From Nomia melanderi (lineage: Eukaryota; Arthropoda; Insecta; Hymenoptera; Halictidae): DNA of 64,000 nucleotides. Every line of letters starts with the position of its first letter. Position 1 is the stretch's first letter. The stretch covers positions 1,264,001-1,328,000 of the forward strand of contig NC_135003.1 of NCBI RefSeq assembly GCF_051020985.1. The letters are read 5' to 3'. The notes beneath the pieces were generated by a model, which searched no databases, was not told where the DNA came from, and saw only the letters and a list, made by a program, of their open reading frames with translations. Both the position numbers and the translations under genes were made by a program. Of this stretch, positions 1 to 10,951 are shown one piece after another.

Positions 1-548
1 AGACTTAGTTAAAATTGCAATCCATATATTATCCAGTATATACGCTTGAACTACCAGTTTTGTAGACTTTTTATCACCAACATAACAGAATGTGAGGCAA
101 GGTGTTGGCATTATCTCTTATCTCAGTTACTACCTTGATAGCAGCAACACAAGTAAGTTATATTACCAGAACAATTTGAAAATGTAATAATTCTTCTAAA
201 TTAATATGAGATAAAAACTTAATACAATTTAATAATAATTAAGGTAAATGTAATATAAAGACGATGAATGACCATTGTTTGTAAATCAATCGTATTAGAT
301 AAATATATTAGAAATATAAGACAAAAAATATAGAATAATACTTCAAGTGTAATATCATGACATAATAAGAGATAATAAAAGCAGTAATGGCCGGAATCGA
401 TATTATTGGATAAATTAACTAACATAGTTTAGAAAACAAGATTTATTGGTAAAAATGTAGTTATTTTTAATGTAAATGTACAGAATTTATATGTTAAAAT
501 ACTGTTTACAAATTAATCTATATTTTAAAATAAAATAGGAATGTGATA
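1..548. other. 3' flank of ARFRP1, no assigned gene
   Basis: This AT-rich stretch lies beyond the ARFRP1 stop codon. A possible polyadenylation signal for that gene (AATAAA on the minus strand) is at 442-447. On the minus strand, a reading frame opens with ATG at 111 and stays open for 37 codons to the window edge. It could be the start of an exon continuing outside the window, but I recognise nothing in it and the length is compatible with chance. Confidence 0.4.
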
Positions 549-2397
549 TTAAGACAGGCAACTGTCGTTCTGGTTACGTGGTGGGCGAACATCGTTGTTT
601 CTCTTGACACAGTCTACAAGCCAGTGAATGCCTTCATCTACACCATCCCTTTTATATCATACAAATGATTACTTAAAATGATTATTACAAATAAGCCTCA
701 TATACTTCATAACACAGCCCCTTTCATTAATTATTACAGCATAATGTACATCATAATGTTACATTTAACCATCTATGTTATATATTATTGGTAATTTTTG
801 ATTCATAGTAATGAAATTAAGATTTAAATTTATGATAAACATATATTATTTTTTGGTTGCATAAAGTACAATTAAATTCAATTTTATAAAGAGTTCATAA
901 TTCATCTGCTAACATATTCAAATTAATTAGAAAAGATTATTTCTAATTACATTCATGTAAATATAATTACATTTTACTATTTATGATAAATTCTTTATTA
1001 AACAAACTATGATAGTTATTTATTTATATACCTATCAAATACACTATAGTCTGTTTTTTAAAGAATGAAATTTTTGACGTACCGATAATCGCAATAACTT
1101 TTCACCTTGTATTGAGCACCTAAATGTCATTAGTCTAGTGTGTTCATAGAAAAAGGAACAATTATTATAGACAACAATGTACAATAACTTTCTTAAATAA
1201 AAAAGACTATAATCATTGTGTATATTGCAAAAGATATGAGTATATTATTTATTTAAAAAGCAGTGATTAATCAATATTCGTGATTAATTTACTGATGTAT
1301 TAATAATTTTAATAATCTGATTAATGTAATAATAATTCTAATAACTTTAATTTTAAAAAGTGTGCTCTGTTATGAAGCACATGCAACTTGATAGTATAGA
1401 TTTGCTTTAATATAGTTATTACAATGAGCCTTACAATGTCTTTATTAATAAAAATCTGTTTTATTACACATAGTAATTGGTCTGGCAAAGCACGTATGAA
1501 CATATATTTACTTGTAACGAAACAAAAAGTTTTGACGAAAAATTTTGATGTACATAAAAATTGATTCATATAAAAAAAATTATTTAATTAAAAGTGTAAT
1601 ATATTTTAAATTAAATTAACATCAAGTATTATACGATAAATAGTTTAACGATTTACATACCCATTTAAAGCAGATACAGGCATGACCATACAATCTCTTC
1701 GACCAATTAAATGTGCGTTTTGATTAAAAATTGGTTTTACTTCCCTAACACCCATACAATCAGGCACATCTTGCTTATTTGCTAGAACTAAGAGGGGTAC
1801 ACCTATTAGGTGTTCAGATGATATAATTCTATCTGTAATAAAGTGTTATTATTATTTTTTCATATAATTTGGAAATTAAACTCACAAAAGATTTTTATTA
1901 TATTTTACCAAATGTTTCTTTAGATTCCGGTATTTTTTCACGATCCGATGAATCTACTATATAAATCACTGCATGCGATTCTGCATAATACTAAAAATAC
2001 AAAATAATTATTTTTAGTATTTATAAAAATATATTATTAAACGTTGTTTATTTACTTTATCCCACAATGATCGAAGTTCTTCTTGTCCACCAAGATCCCA
2101 GAAATTAAAGCGAACACCAGCAATATCAATTTTCCCAATGTTTAAACCTACAGTTGTTGTGATTTTACTAGGGTTCATACCCTTATAATTTTTCGTAAAT
2201 TTCGTTTTTGCCGCTTCCAAGTATGTCTACAATGTAAAGAATATAAAGAAATAAATATACAATAATAATTTAACCTTAAATTTAATGTCTTTATCAGCTC
2301 TCACCGTTTTTCCAGCATTGTCGAGTCCTAATATTAATATAAAATATTCATCTTTTTGCACAAGATACTTGTACAACCCATGCAGAAGAGTGTACAT
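549..2397 (-). CDS. ARFRP1: ADP-ribosylation factor-related protein 1 (ARF-like small GTPase)
   Basis: Five exons on the minus strand join to a 205-residue protein: 2305-2397, 2056-2226, 1909-1990, 1661-1832 and 549-648. All introns have GT-AG ends and the total of 618 nt is in frame. The protein starts MYTLLHGLYKYL, as in animal ARFRP1, and lacks the Gly2 myristoylation site of true ARFs. It has the P-loop GLDNAGKT (residues 24-31), the switch II motif WDLGGQE (74-80) and the guanine-specificity motif NKQD (134-137). The stretch NYKGMNPSKITTTVGLNIG (44-62) matches the family closely; vertebrate ARFRP1 is about 201 residues. From family knowledge, it acts at the trans-Golgi, upstream of ARL1 and GRIP-domain golgins, and its acetylated N-terminus binds SYS1. 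It is divergent from PGAP3, about 0.5 kb away. The GTPase appears intact. Confidence 0.95.
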
Positions 2398-2891
2398 TTC
2401 AAAATGTTTAAATGTTCAAAAATTTGTGTTTCATATTGTTTACATATTATGTTCACAAAATACGTTACTCATCCATGATAAATCACGTATCTTATTTTAC
2501 ACGTATCATGCTGAAGTCCATAAAAATGTATGTATAAAAGCTAGAATATAGTGTAACCAAATATGTCATCGGCATATAACTATAATATAATTAATTAATA
2601 TCGTATATAATAAAAATAATTTTAAAGTATTTATAATTATTGTAAAATATATATAAAAGAATATTTACCTGTTTTTGTAAAACTATATTCAATAATATAA
2701 AATAACGAATTATGTTTTATGTTTTCTTTAGGCCACACTTTTATTTAAAAAATTTGAATTACAAATACATTTAATATTCGATTAACGATTTGAGATTACA
2801 ACCAATGGTAATGGAATTAGAATTTTATTGGAAGCATTGGAACACAACTTCATTACTAAGGTTTCAGACACTGTAATAATTAATTCAAGCC
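2398..2891. promoter_or_regulatory. Shared promoter region between ARFRP1 and PGAP3
   Basis: This AT-rich interval of 494 bp separates the start codons of two divergently transcribed genes, so it must hold both 5' UTRs and both promoters, probably as one bidirectional promoter. No clear TATA box position can be assigned because the sequence is AT-rich throughout. Confidence 0.6.
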
Positions 2892-4618
2892 ATGCAGTAC
2901 GGTTTGTGGCGGCACACGAGTGGCATGTCAAATACCAGATGGATTTTCATTTTTGCGCTTCAATCATTTTATATTACAAGCGTAATTGGTTCAACGGGAG
3001 ATAGATCGCAATTTTACAATTTATGCCTAGCAAAATGTCGTGGAATTAATTGTCTAGCGAGTATGTGAACTTTACATATTACAAATTTTATAACAAAGAT
3101 TTTTAAAACAAATATTACAGATCTAATACTTTTAAACATTCTTCAAATTGATTATTTTTAATGTTTCTTGTATTGTTTTTGTAACTTTCAACTGTTCAAG
3201 AAAATGTATTTATCAATATTTTATATTATATTTCATAAATGTAAAGTTGTATAAATTGTTTTAGTGGTTTTTATTTAATTAATTTAGATCTTCATTAACT
3301 CCTTTATTAACATTTTACAGATGAAGATTTCAAAGTACAACCTTCTTTATTTTTAAGATTGCTATTTTGGTCTTGTGAAGAAGATTGTAGATATGTTTGT
3401 ACGTGGGAAACAGTTAATTATTTTATCTCTCATGGCTTAAAAGTTCCTCAGTTTCATGGAAAAGTATATGATATCTATTAAATAAATGTAAAAAAATAAA
3501 TTTTATTATATACATACATGTATAATTTTTAATGTTTATTTCAGTGGCCATTTATTCGTCTTTTTGGATGCCAAGAGCCTGCATCTGTCATATTTTCTAT
3601 ATTAAATTTTTATGCTCATATTACTATGTATTGGAAATTTAAAAGAAAATTAAGGCCCACTGATCCAATGTTTTATGTTTGGACTTACTTTAGTATGGTA
3701 TGTAGCAAGAATTTTTTTTAATATTTTTATTCCTTTCTTTTATATTAAATATAATTTATTTTTTTATAATATGAAAAAATATATTTGACTTCTGTGCATA
3801 TTAAAAACTACTTAATTTTAGGTATGTATCCATGGTTGGTTTTGGTCTTCTGTTTTTCATGCGAGAGACATACCATTTACAGAAGTAATGGATTATTCTA
3901 GTGCATTTATTATGGTTCTTACATTACTGTATTGTATGTTATTAAGGTAATGTATAACTCGTAATTATAACATATATATATGTTTCTTTTTTAAAACATC
4001 TAAAACTTTCTCTATTTCAATTTTAGGCTAACATATACGAATAATAAAATGTTTGCTGTGATTACGTGCGGATATCTTAGTACTTTGTATACTCATTTAT
4101 CACATTTATGGTCTGGTGATATTAATTATGATTACAATATGAAATTTAATATTGTCATAGGTAATTATAGTACAATGTTAATATTTTTTTCTATATTTAT
4201 AACATTCTATTAAACAAAATATCAAATTTATATCCCATTAAAAAATTTTCAGGATTTTTAACATTTATTTTAACAATGTTATGGTGGCATCGTAATCATA
4301 AAAAGTTACCATATATTCATTTAATTGGTTGGTTTAATATATTAACCGTCCTTGTTACCTTATTAGAAATAGCAGATTTTGCACCAATATTTTGGGTATT
4401 TGATGCTCATTCTTTATGGCATGCTAGTACAGCTCCACTTACTATTCTATTGTACAGGTATGTCTAGTTTTTAAAATATTCATATACATGGATATTGTTT
4501 CTAATTTTTTAAATATGCACGTATGGATGAAATTTTCAGATTCATGATAGCAGATTGTTCTTTTCTTAGAACATACTACAATAAATTAACATTAGGCATT
4601 GAGCGTCACATACGATAA
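2892..4618 (+). CDS. PGAP3: Post-GPI attachment to proteins factor 3 (Per1-like)
   Basis: Seven exons give a 335-residue protein: 2892-3060, 3321-3463, 3545-3697, 3822-3946, 4027-4160, 4253-4457 and 4540-4618. All junctions are GT-AG and in frame. From family knowledge, Per1/PGAP3 is a Golgi-acting phospholipase that removes the sn-2 acyl chain of GPI anchors during lipid remodelling. A hydrophobic signal segment lies near residues 17-33. A Cys-rich luminal region follows (NLCLAKCRGINCL, then SCEEDCRYVC). The rest is about seven hydrophobic segments typical of the CREST superfamily. Candidate active-site residues are Ser165, His168 and Asp171 in SSVFHARD, and Asp292, His294 and His298 in FDAHSLWHA. 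Human PGAP3 is about 320 residues. Met1 or Met12 could be the start; both precede the signal segment. A polyadenylation signal (AATAAA) follows at 4682-4687. Confidence 0.95.
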
Positions 4619-6471
4619 ATTAATAGATGTATTAGTATAGTTTAATAATTGAAAAGTGAATATTCATTGTGTACATAAAGTAATAAAAAGGTTATAATAA
4701 TATGATTACTGAAGTAAACAACATTTTATTAATTGTCAACAACGTTTACTTTTGATATTGGTTTTATTCACCTTTTATTATGCTTTCTATCGATTTTCAC
4801 GCATTACTACTAAATAGCAATCATTTAATCTCTTTCGTTTTAATAAGTCTATTATTTTTATTAAATATACAATTAAAATTATGATTTCATTTTTATCTAC
4901 ATCAAGGGTGCCCTAAATCGGTGTCCGCGGACAGTCTAGTGACACTCCCCTCACGAAAAGTTACCCTCTCTATTCTTATTTTTTCCTGTCGTGAAACTAC
5001 ATAGAACTGCTCACATACACAGTCTCGGACAGCTCTTTAAACAGAAGTAGTGGGGGAAGCTGTTCCGAGTTACTAGCGTGGGAGGAGTAAGTTACATAGA
5101 GACACCTGTGTTTAGTGAAATTCCTGAGAGAATTAGAGACTATACTGTCTTGGTTTTCATTGGTTGACACTTAACGCCGTCTTTTCTCTAACTTTACACT
5201 ATGTGATATTAAAGATAGAAGTAAGATATTAAAAAAGTATAAAAATGAGAAATTACGGGAACAATATTGTACAATACAAGTTATTTTAAATCAGTTTCAT
5301 TAAAAAAAGTATTAATAAAATACAAATTATTAAATTTTATGTAAGCGTTCAGTATACTCGTAATTATGATTCAGTATAGATATAGATAATTTCATATGTA
5401 AACCTTTTCACTAAAATGTAAAAAAGGCTTCTGAAATTAAAATAAATTTATTATGATAGAACATACATCGCTGAATGAAAAAGGTTATTGGAGAATTCTG
5501 TTCGTGCGCACAGAATTACCCAATGGCTTGAAAGATAAAATACATTTAAACATTAAGTCTTAAAATAGATTTTAATTAAAAAAATTAAATAACAATTCCT
5601 TACACATGCCTAAAATTTAAGAAGGTTAATATTTGTTCTAAATTCAACAGGCTTACTTTCATAATTTTTACATGTACTGCCTTGTACTTTTACACTTTTA
5701 CACAATTGAAGTTTCCCTTTAAAATAATTGTGCACAAAGTTTCTAAAAAGTTTTAAACGTTTTAACTGTATTTGATATTACGCTCTATCTAATTTATCAC
5801 ACTTAACAAGTAAAGAAAGTTATTGATAAGAATTATATTCAGAAATTAGAATTTTGTACATGTTAACAGGTAAGTTAATGTATAATTTAATTAAGGTTAG
5901 TGGCATTATTTATTTCTAATCAAGGAAACATGGAATTTGTATTTTAATCAAATTGATTAACAAAATTGTTTACTCATTCATAAGTCATTAGTACATAAAT
6001 TATAAATATAGCATACAATTACAATTTGTTATGTTTTGTTCATTCTATTGTTCATTTATTACACAATAATGTTATATCTATATAAAAATATAGTCTTTAG
6101 TATTATGGATATGTAAGAAGGCAAAAGAATTTATCTTTGTTGGTGGATTTACAAAAGGATATAAGCTATATTTAGTATATACAATATACTAAACACAATC
6201 ATAATAATATTTTATTTATTTGATTATATAGGAATCTATATTTTAACTATTAACTGTAAAAACATTGGTAATCAATGAAGTGAAAGTCATTTTTTAAAAT
6301 TTCTATTATAATATGACATTCACATTAATAAGTTAAACAGATTATAATAAATTACTTTTGTGCGAAACTATGGAATATACTATGCATATTAAATCCCTGT
6401 CGACTAAATTCTTGTGTAGTAACATTTTCCAAATGTATATATAATAAATTTGTTTTAGCATATTATTACAG
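4619..6471. other. Intergenic region and probable 5' UTR of the GFRP-like locus
   Basis: The region is AT-rich with no coding sequence. A block at 4905-5170 is clearly richer in GC and may be a promoter. A perfect splice donor, CAG followed by GTAAGT at 5870, could end a non-coding first exon that joins the acceptor ending at 6471, directly before the start codon of the next gene. This joining is inference. Confidence 0.35.
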
Positions 6472-9400
6472 ATGCCATACATTTTGGTACGCGGTAATCT
6501 TGCATCATATGGTCATAGATATCCATGGAGGGTTTTAGTGTCAGGTCTTAAAGGTATTGTTTTTTGAAAGTAAAGTTTTTTGAAAGTTTAAGCTTTTGCT
6601 ATTTATGGTTTTTTGTTACTAATATTCATAATGTAAATCACACGTAGTTTTCTTTTGGCCCTACACCACAAATGTTATTTAAATAACTTTTTATTATGTA
6701 TATGTGTGTGTGTGAATATATTATATTAAACATTTTATCATGTGTTTGTCAGTCAATTTTTTTTACCGTAGATTCTTTCTTCCCTTTAATATATTTTTAC
6801 TTTATGTATTCAACAATATTTGAAAGGAATAGTAATTGTTATGAAGAGGGTATAATCACATTTTCATATAAAATAACATCATCTCCTCTTTCAATTGCTA
6901 ATATGCGTAGAAATTAATGTTTAATATTATGATTATAATTACTATTATTAGCACTATTACTAGTATTATTGTAAGATAATATCATAATTCTACCGTATTT
7001 ATCTATGATGATTGTATTTATGAAGTTAATTCCAAACATGTGCAAATATTTTATAATTAACATGGAAAAGAAAATGGTAGATTAAACATATAAATGTATA
7101 TAGAAGTACTTAATAACTTACATATTTAAATCTAGATATATAATTTTTGAAATATTATTAAATTAATTATTTGTGTAGTTTTTGCAACATTTACAATTTA
7201 TAATAATATAAAATTATAAAATTCTATATCTTAATGTTTATGTTAATTTTTAGATAATACATTTTGAAAAATTTTATTTATACATCAGTAATTATACTTA
7301 TGACACATTAAAAATTTACCTTTATATTTTTTCAATCATATGCCCAAATAATTGCATGTGATTAATGCATTAATCTTAAAGCACACGTTTTTTCTTTAAA
7401 TGTACAAGTATGTATCGCAAGCTTTTAATTATTAATTTTTTCAATATAGTAAAAAATAAAATAAAGTATTTTTGTATATACGTATATTATTTCGTCAAAG
7501 TTATAATGTTAAATACATATCATTTATTATAACATTTTATCGTTTCTAAGAAAAGGTGTGCGTTTACTATCGTTCTTCCGCGATAAAGAGATAAAAATTA
7601 TCGCGGAAATTGCGAATTTATGTCGGATGTACTATTATTTATCGTGAACATTAGATAATTTGATTAATATGTTATTGTATCTTATATTCTTATAAAATTT
7701 ATCCTTTTTATCGTAGTTACGTAAAAGTTAAAATACTATAATTGAATACCCAAAATAAATAATTTTATTGAATTATGTTATAGCATCAGATATAGAACAA
7801 TTGACTCGGTTTGCTTGTGGGGGATATTGCGATGACTCGACAATAGTATACTTACAACATCCTTGTGTAATATTAACTGCTTTAGAGGTGCTTGGTTACA
7901 AAGTTGTTGCATCTTCAAGTACCAGTGTTAAACAAGACTATAATGAATATATGTGGACTATGAGGAAAGATTTTTCCGAACCTGAACCTGAATCTGTTAT
8001 TAAAGCAGGTATGAGGTATTATAGTTTCATATTATATATACAGGTAACTATTTTTATTGTTCGATAAAAACGATACATATCGAATAAAAAATTATTGGCT
8101 AATATTTATGATTATTTCGAAAACAAAATTATTATCATTGAAGGAAGAATAAAATCATTAAATATATACATAACAGATAAATAAAATTTATAAAAGATTT
8201 AGTAGATAAATTATTAGAAATTATTTATTTTTGTTTACACGAAATTTAATGTAGTGAAATTCAAATTTATAGTTCTTACTATAGATTATTCCTCTGAGGA
8301 ACATGTAATGCATAATTTGTGTATTATTTATATAGACAATAAATACATTCTATATTTTCAAATAGAAGTTTCTAGTAAACATAAACTTTTTAAATATAAT
8401 TTAAAAAGAGTTAAGTATACAAAAATTCTCTAGTGTTGTTATATATAAAAATTATTCAGTGTTTGTTGTTATATACATATATATGTATGTATATATTATT
8501 TTTACAAAAATGACAACGAAACATGAGTATGCTTTATATAGGTTATGTTTATAAGTAGTTGATACTGTAATTAGATGATAGATGTAGTAACTATGCATTA
8601 CATAAAGTCATCTTCAGATGTAAGTGTAATAATTCAGTTAGTAATACTGTTTCATTTCAAACTTCATAATTTTCCAATGACAAATTCGATTTTGTAAAAT
8701 CTATTGATTATTCATAAATAAGAATAAGAAACACACTAGGCTGATACTGTGCTGATTCTTATAGCATTACAACAATCATATTATAATGAATCCCTAAAAT
8801 TTGTCAATTATTGAAAGCTTATATTTATTGAATTTGGTTTTGACTCCATAATAAAATAATATGTGATGCGTTGTTTACAATAGATTTAATTTACAATAAC
8901 AAATAATAATATGAATACACATTGCTTAAAGAAAAATTGGTTATTTATCATATTTTATGTAGAAAAATAATTATATAGTACTATTATAGAAAAATATAAT
9001 TGTACCTAGTTTTTTTTTGAAAGTGTTATATATTATAAGACCTTAAAAAGAACAACCAAATTCTAAGCGTAATATAATACCTTGAAATTAAAAAATTTAT
9101 GAATAATTTTGCATGTAATTTAATTAATTTCAAATAATCACTTGTGTACATTGAATCATTAAAAAAAATATTTAAGTTACAAATCTATTCTGAATTTTTA
9201 AAACACGAAGAAATAAATTACAGAACAGTGCAATCCACTTTTGCATATATAAATTGAAAATCTATTTATAATATCTTTTATGAGATACTTTTAACAAGTA
9301 AAAGGCATTTTCCACTCACAATGGCATTTGACAATAGAAATTTTAAGATTACAATAAAGCATTCCTTTCATTTCTTATAATATTAATTTAATTTTTACAT

Positions 9401-10932
9401 ATTATAATATGTAATATACAATATAATAACAGTAATTATCTCACTTATTAATTTTAATTGTATCATAACTGCCTGAGAAAGTATTCTAGTGTAAGTAGTA
9501 AAAAAAACCAATTTTTTTATTTGATACATCAAAAGTATAACTCTTTAAAAATGTGCTTCTACATGTTTGTAGTATTATTTAAAAAAAATAATAAAGTTAG
9601 AGATCTTTTTGCGTGACGTTGTCATAACCCGTCCGCAGGACCTCAAAACTTGAAACGCGTTTTTCTCGATACTGCATTTTTCGAATTGGTTGCCACGATA
9701 TCTTAAAAACGCTATCACCACATGCATGGCTATCATCGGCACCTCAATTATACTAAAATATTTTTTTTCTGGTTTGTACAGTCATTTAAAAATAAAAAAA
9801 GCCTCAGAGAAACAAAAGTTTAAATTCAGAACGCTGCTATTTTTAAAATCTGACATTTCTTCCTTTTTGGTACCTTTGATAGCCTGTGATTTTTTTCAAG
9901 ATATTCAGAACAACCCAAGTCATAGTAATCAGCAACTTACTTTTTCATACATAACTTTGACCTGCTCCAAAGCAGCCATTTTTAAATATTATTCAATAAC
10001 AAAATTTATAATTATTCTTGAAAGATACTAAAAATCTAAATTTTCATAATTATTTTGTAAAAATAAACGTAAAAAATCACTCGTGACACTAGAATATCCC
10101 CATAAGTATTAAGTTAAGAGTTTGTCAATATGTATTATTAGATAAAAAAAGAACAACACATCGGAAAAATTAATATAAATTCAGTAATATTATGATTGAG
10201 CATGAGAAGAATATTTGCAGTATTTTATATAACATAATTTTATTTATTTATAATACATACACAAACGACTGTTCTTTTTGTTTTGTATTTCGTTTCCCTG
10301 CATTTATTTATTGTTATTTCTTTTCACCATTATCAGCAAGGTAGAGATAAGGTTTGTCAGCTCTCAACTAATTACTCAATATAGTGGGAACGTTGACACA
10401 ATTATTAAATAAGTGATCGATAAAATACAATTATCAGAATGGAATATTATATACAAAAAAACAAAAATGAAGTATAAAATATTTAAAATCAAATAATTTT
10501 ATGAACAATAAAACTAATTAATTAATTTACAAATAATGAAGCTATTTAAACAATAAAAAATGGGCAATAAATATCCATTGACTAAATGGATTAATGAAAA
10601 GATTAAGAAAAAAATGGAAGCTACACTATTTACTGATTAAAAATAATACATAATTCCCTTTCTTGTTAGTAGCTTTTTAAGAAAATTTGTTTGGGAATTT
10701 AAAAAAATGTGTTACATAATTTGGTCGAGTTATTAAAGATTTACGTGAACATTCCATAGTGTATAATTTTTGTTTCATATATAATATATAGTTTACAATG
10801 ATTATGAGTAATTATTACTGAGATTTTTTTGTATAAAATAATAATAACAATAACATATTGCCTTATAGCATAGCGTGACACTATTTTAGATGTAGAATTT
10901 TTCTTTCAACAGTAAAAGACAACGAAGTCTAA
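6472..10932 (+). CDS. GCHFR: GTP cyclohydrolase I feedback regulatory protein-like, first frame
   Basis: Exons 6472-6553 and 7784-8008 join in phase 1. The best third exon begins after a strong acceptor at 10912 (polypyrimidine tract ending CAACAG), adds VKDNEV and stops at 10930-10932, giving 108 residues. The start MPYILVRGNLA resembles the MPYLL start of vertebrate GFRP. The C-terminal part HPCVILTALEVLGYKVV, then YMWTMRKDF (about 84-92), matches the family's end, where a Trp precedes the last few residues. GFRP is known as a small homopentameric regulator that docks on GTP cyclohydrolase I, mediating tetrahydrobiopterin inhibition and phenylalanine stimulation. This copy has an unusual insertion in the last loop (SSTSVKQDYNE) and an acidic tail. 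If the donor at 8009 is not used, translation instead runs to a stop at 8067 with an unrelated tail. Family assignment is firm; the last exon is inferred. Confidence 0.72.
7576..7608. repeat. Perfect 11-bp GC-rich hairpin in an intron
   Basis: TTCCGCGATAA at 7576-7586 is followed, 11 bases later, by its exact reverse complement at 7598-7608. It lies in the first coding intron of the GFRP-like gene and stands out from AT-rich surroundings. The function is unknown. Confidence 0.6.
8068..10912. other. AT-rich intron or intergenic DNA between GFRP-like exons
   Basis: No exon is recognised here. A short moderately GC-richer patch near 9610-9740 opens a 113-codon frame (9690-10031) with no similarity that I recognise. 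It looks more like repeat-derived sequence than a gene. Confidence 0.4.
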
Positions 10933-10951
10933 CAACCCCTTTAGCCGAACA

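Noticed and set aside
9690..10031. 113-codon frame between GFRP-like exons
   Set aside because: There is no similarity to anything recognised, the composition is AT-driven, and it lies inside an inferred intron. It is possibly repeat-derived.
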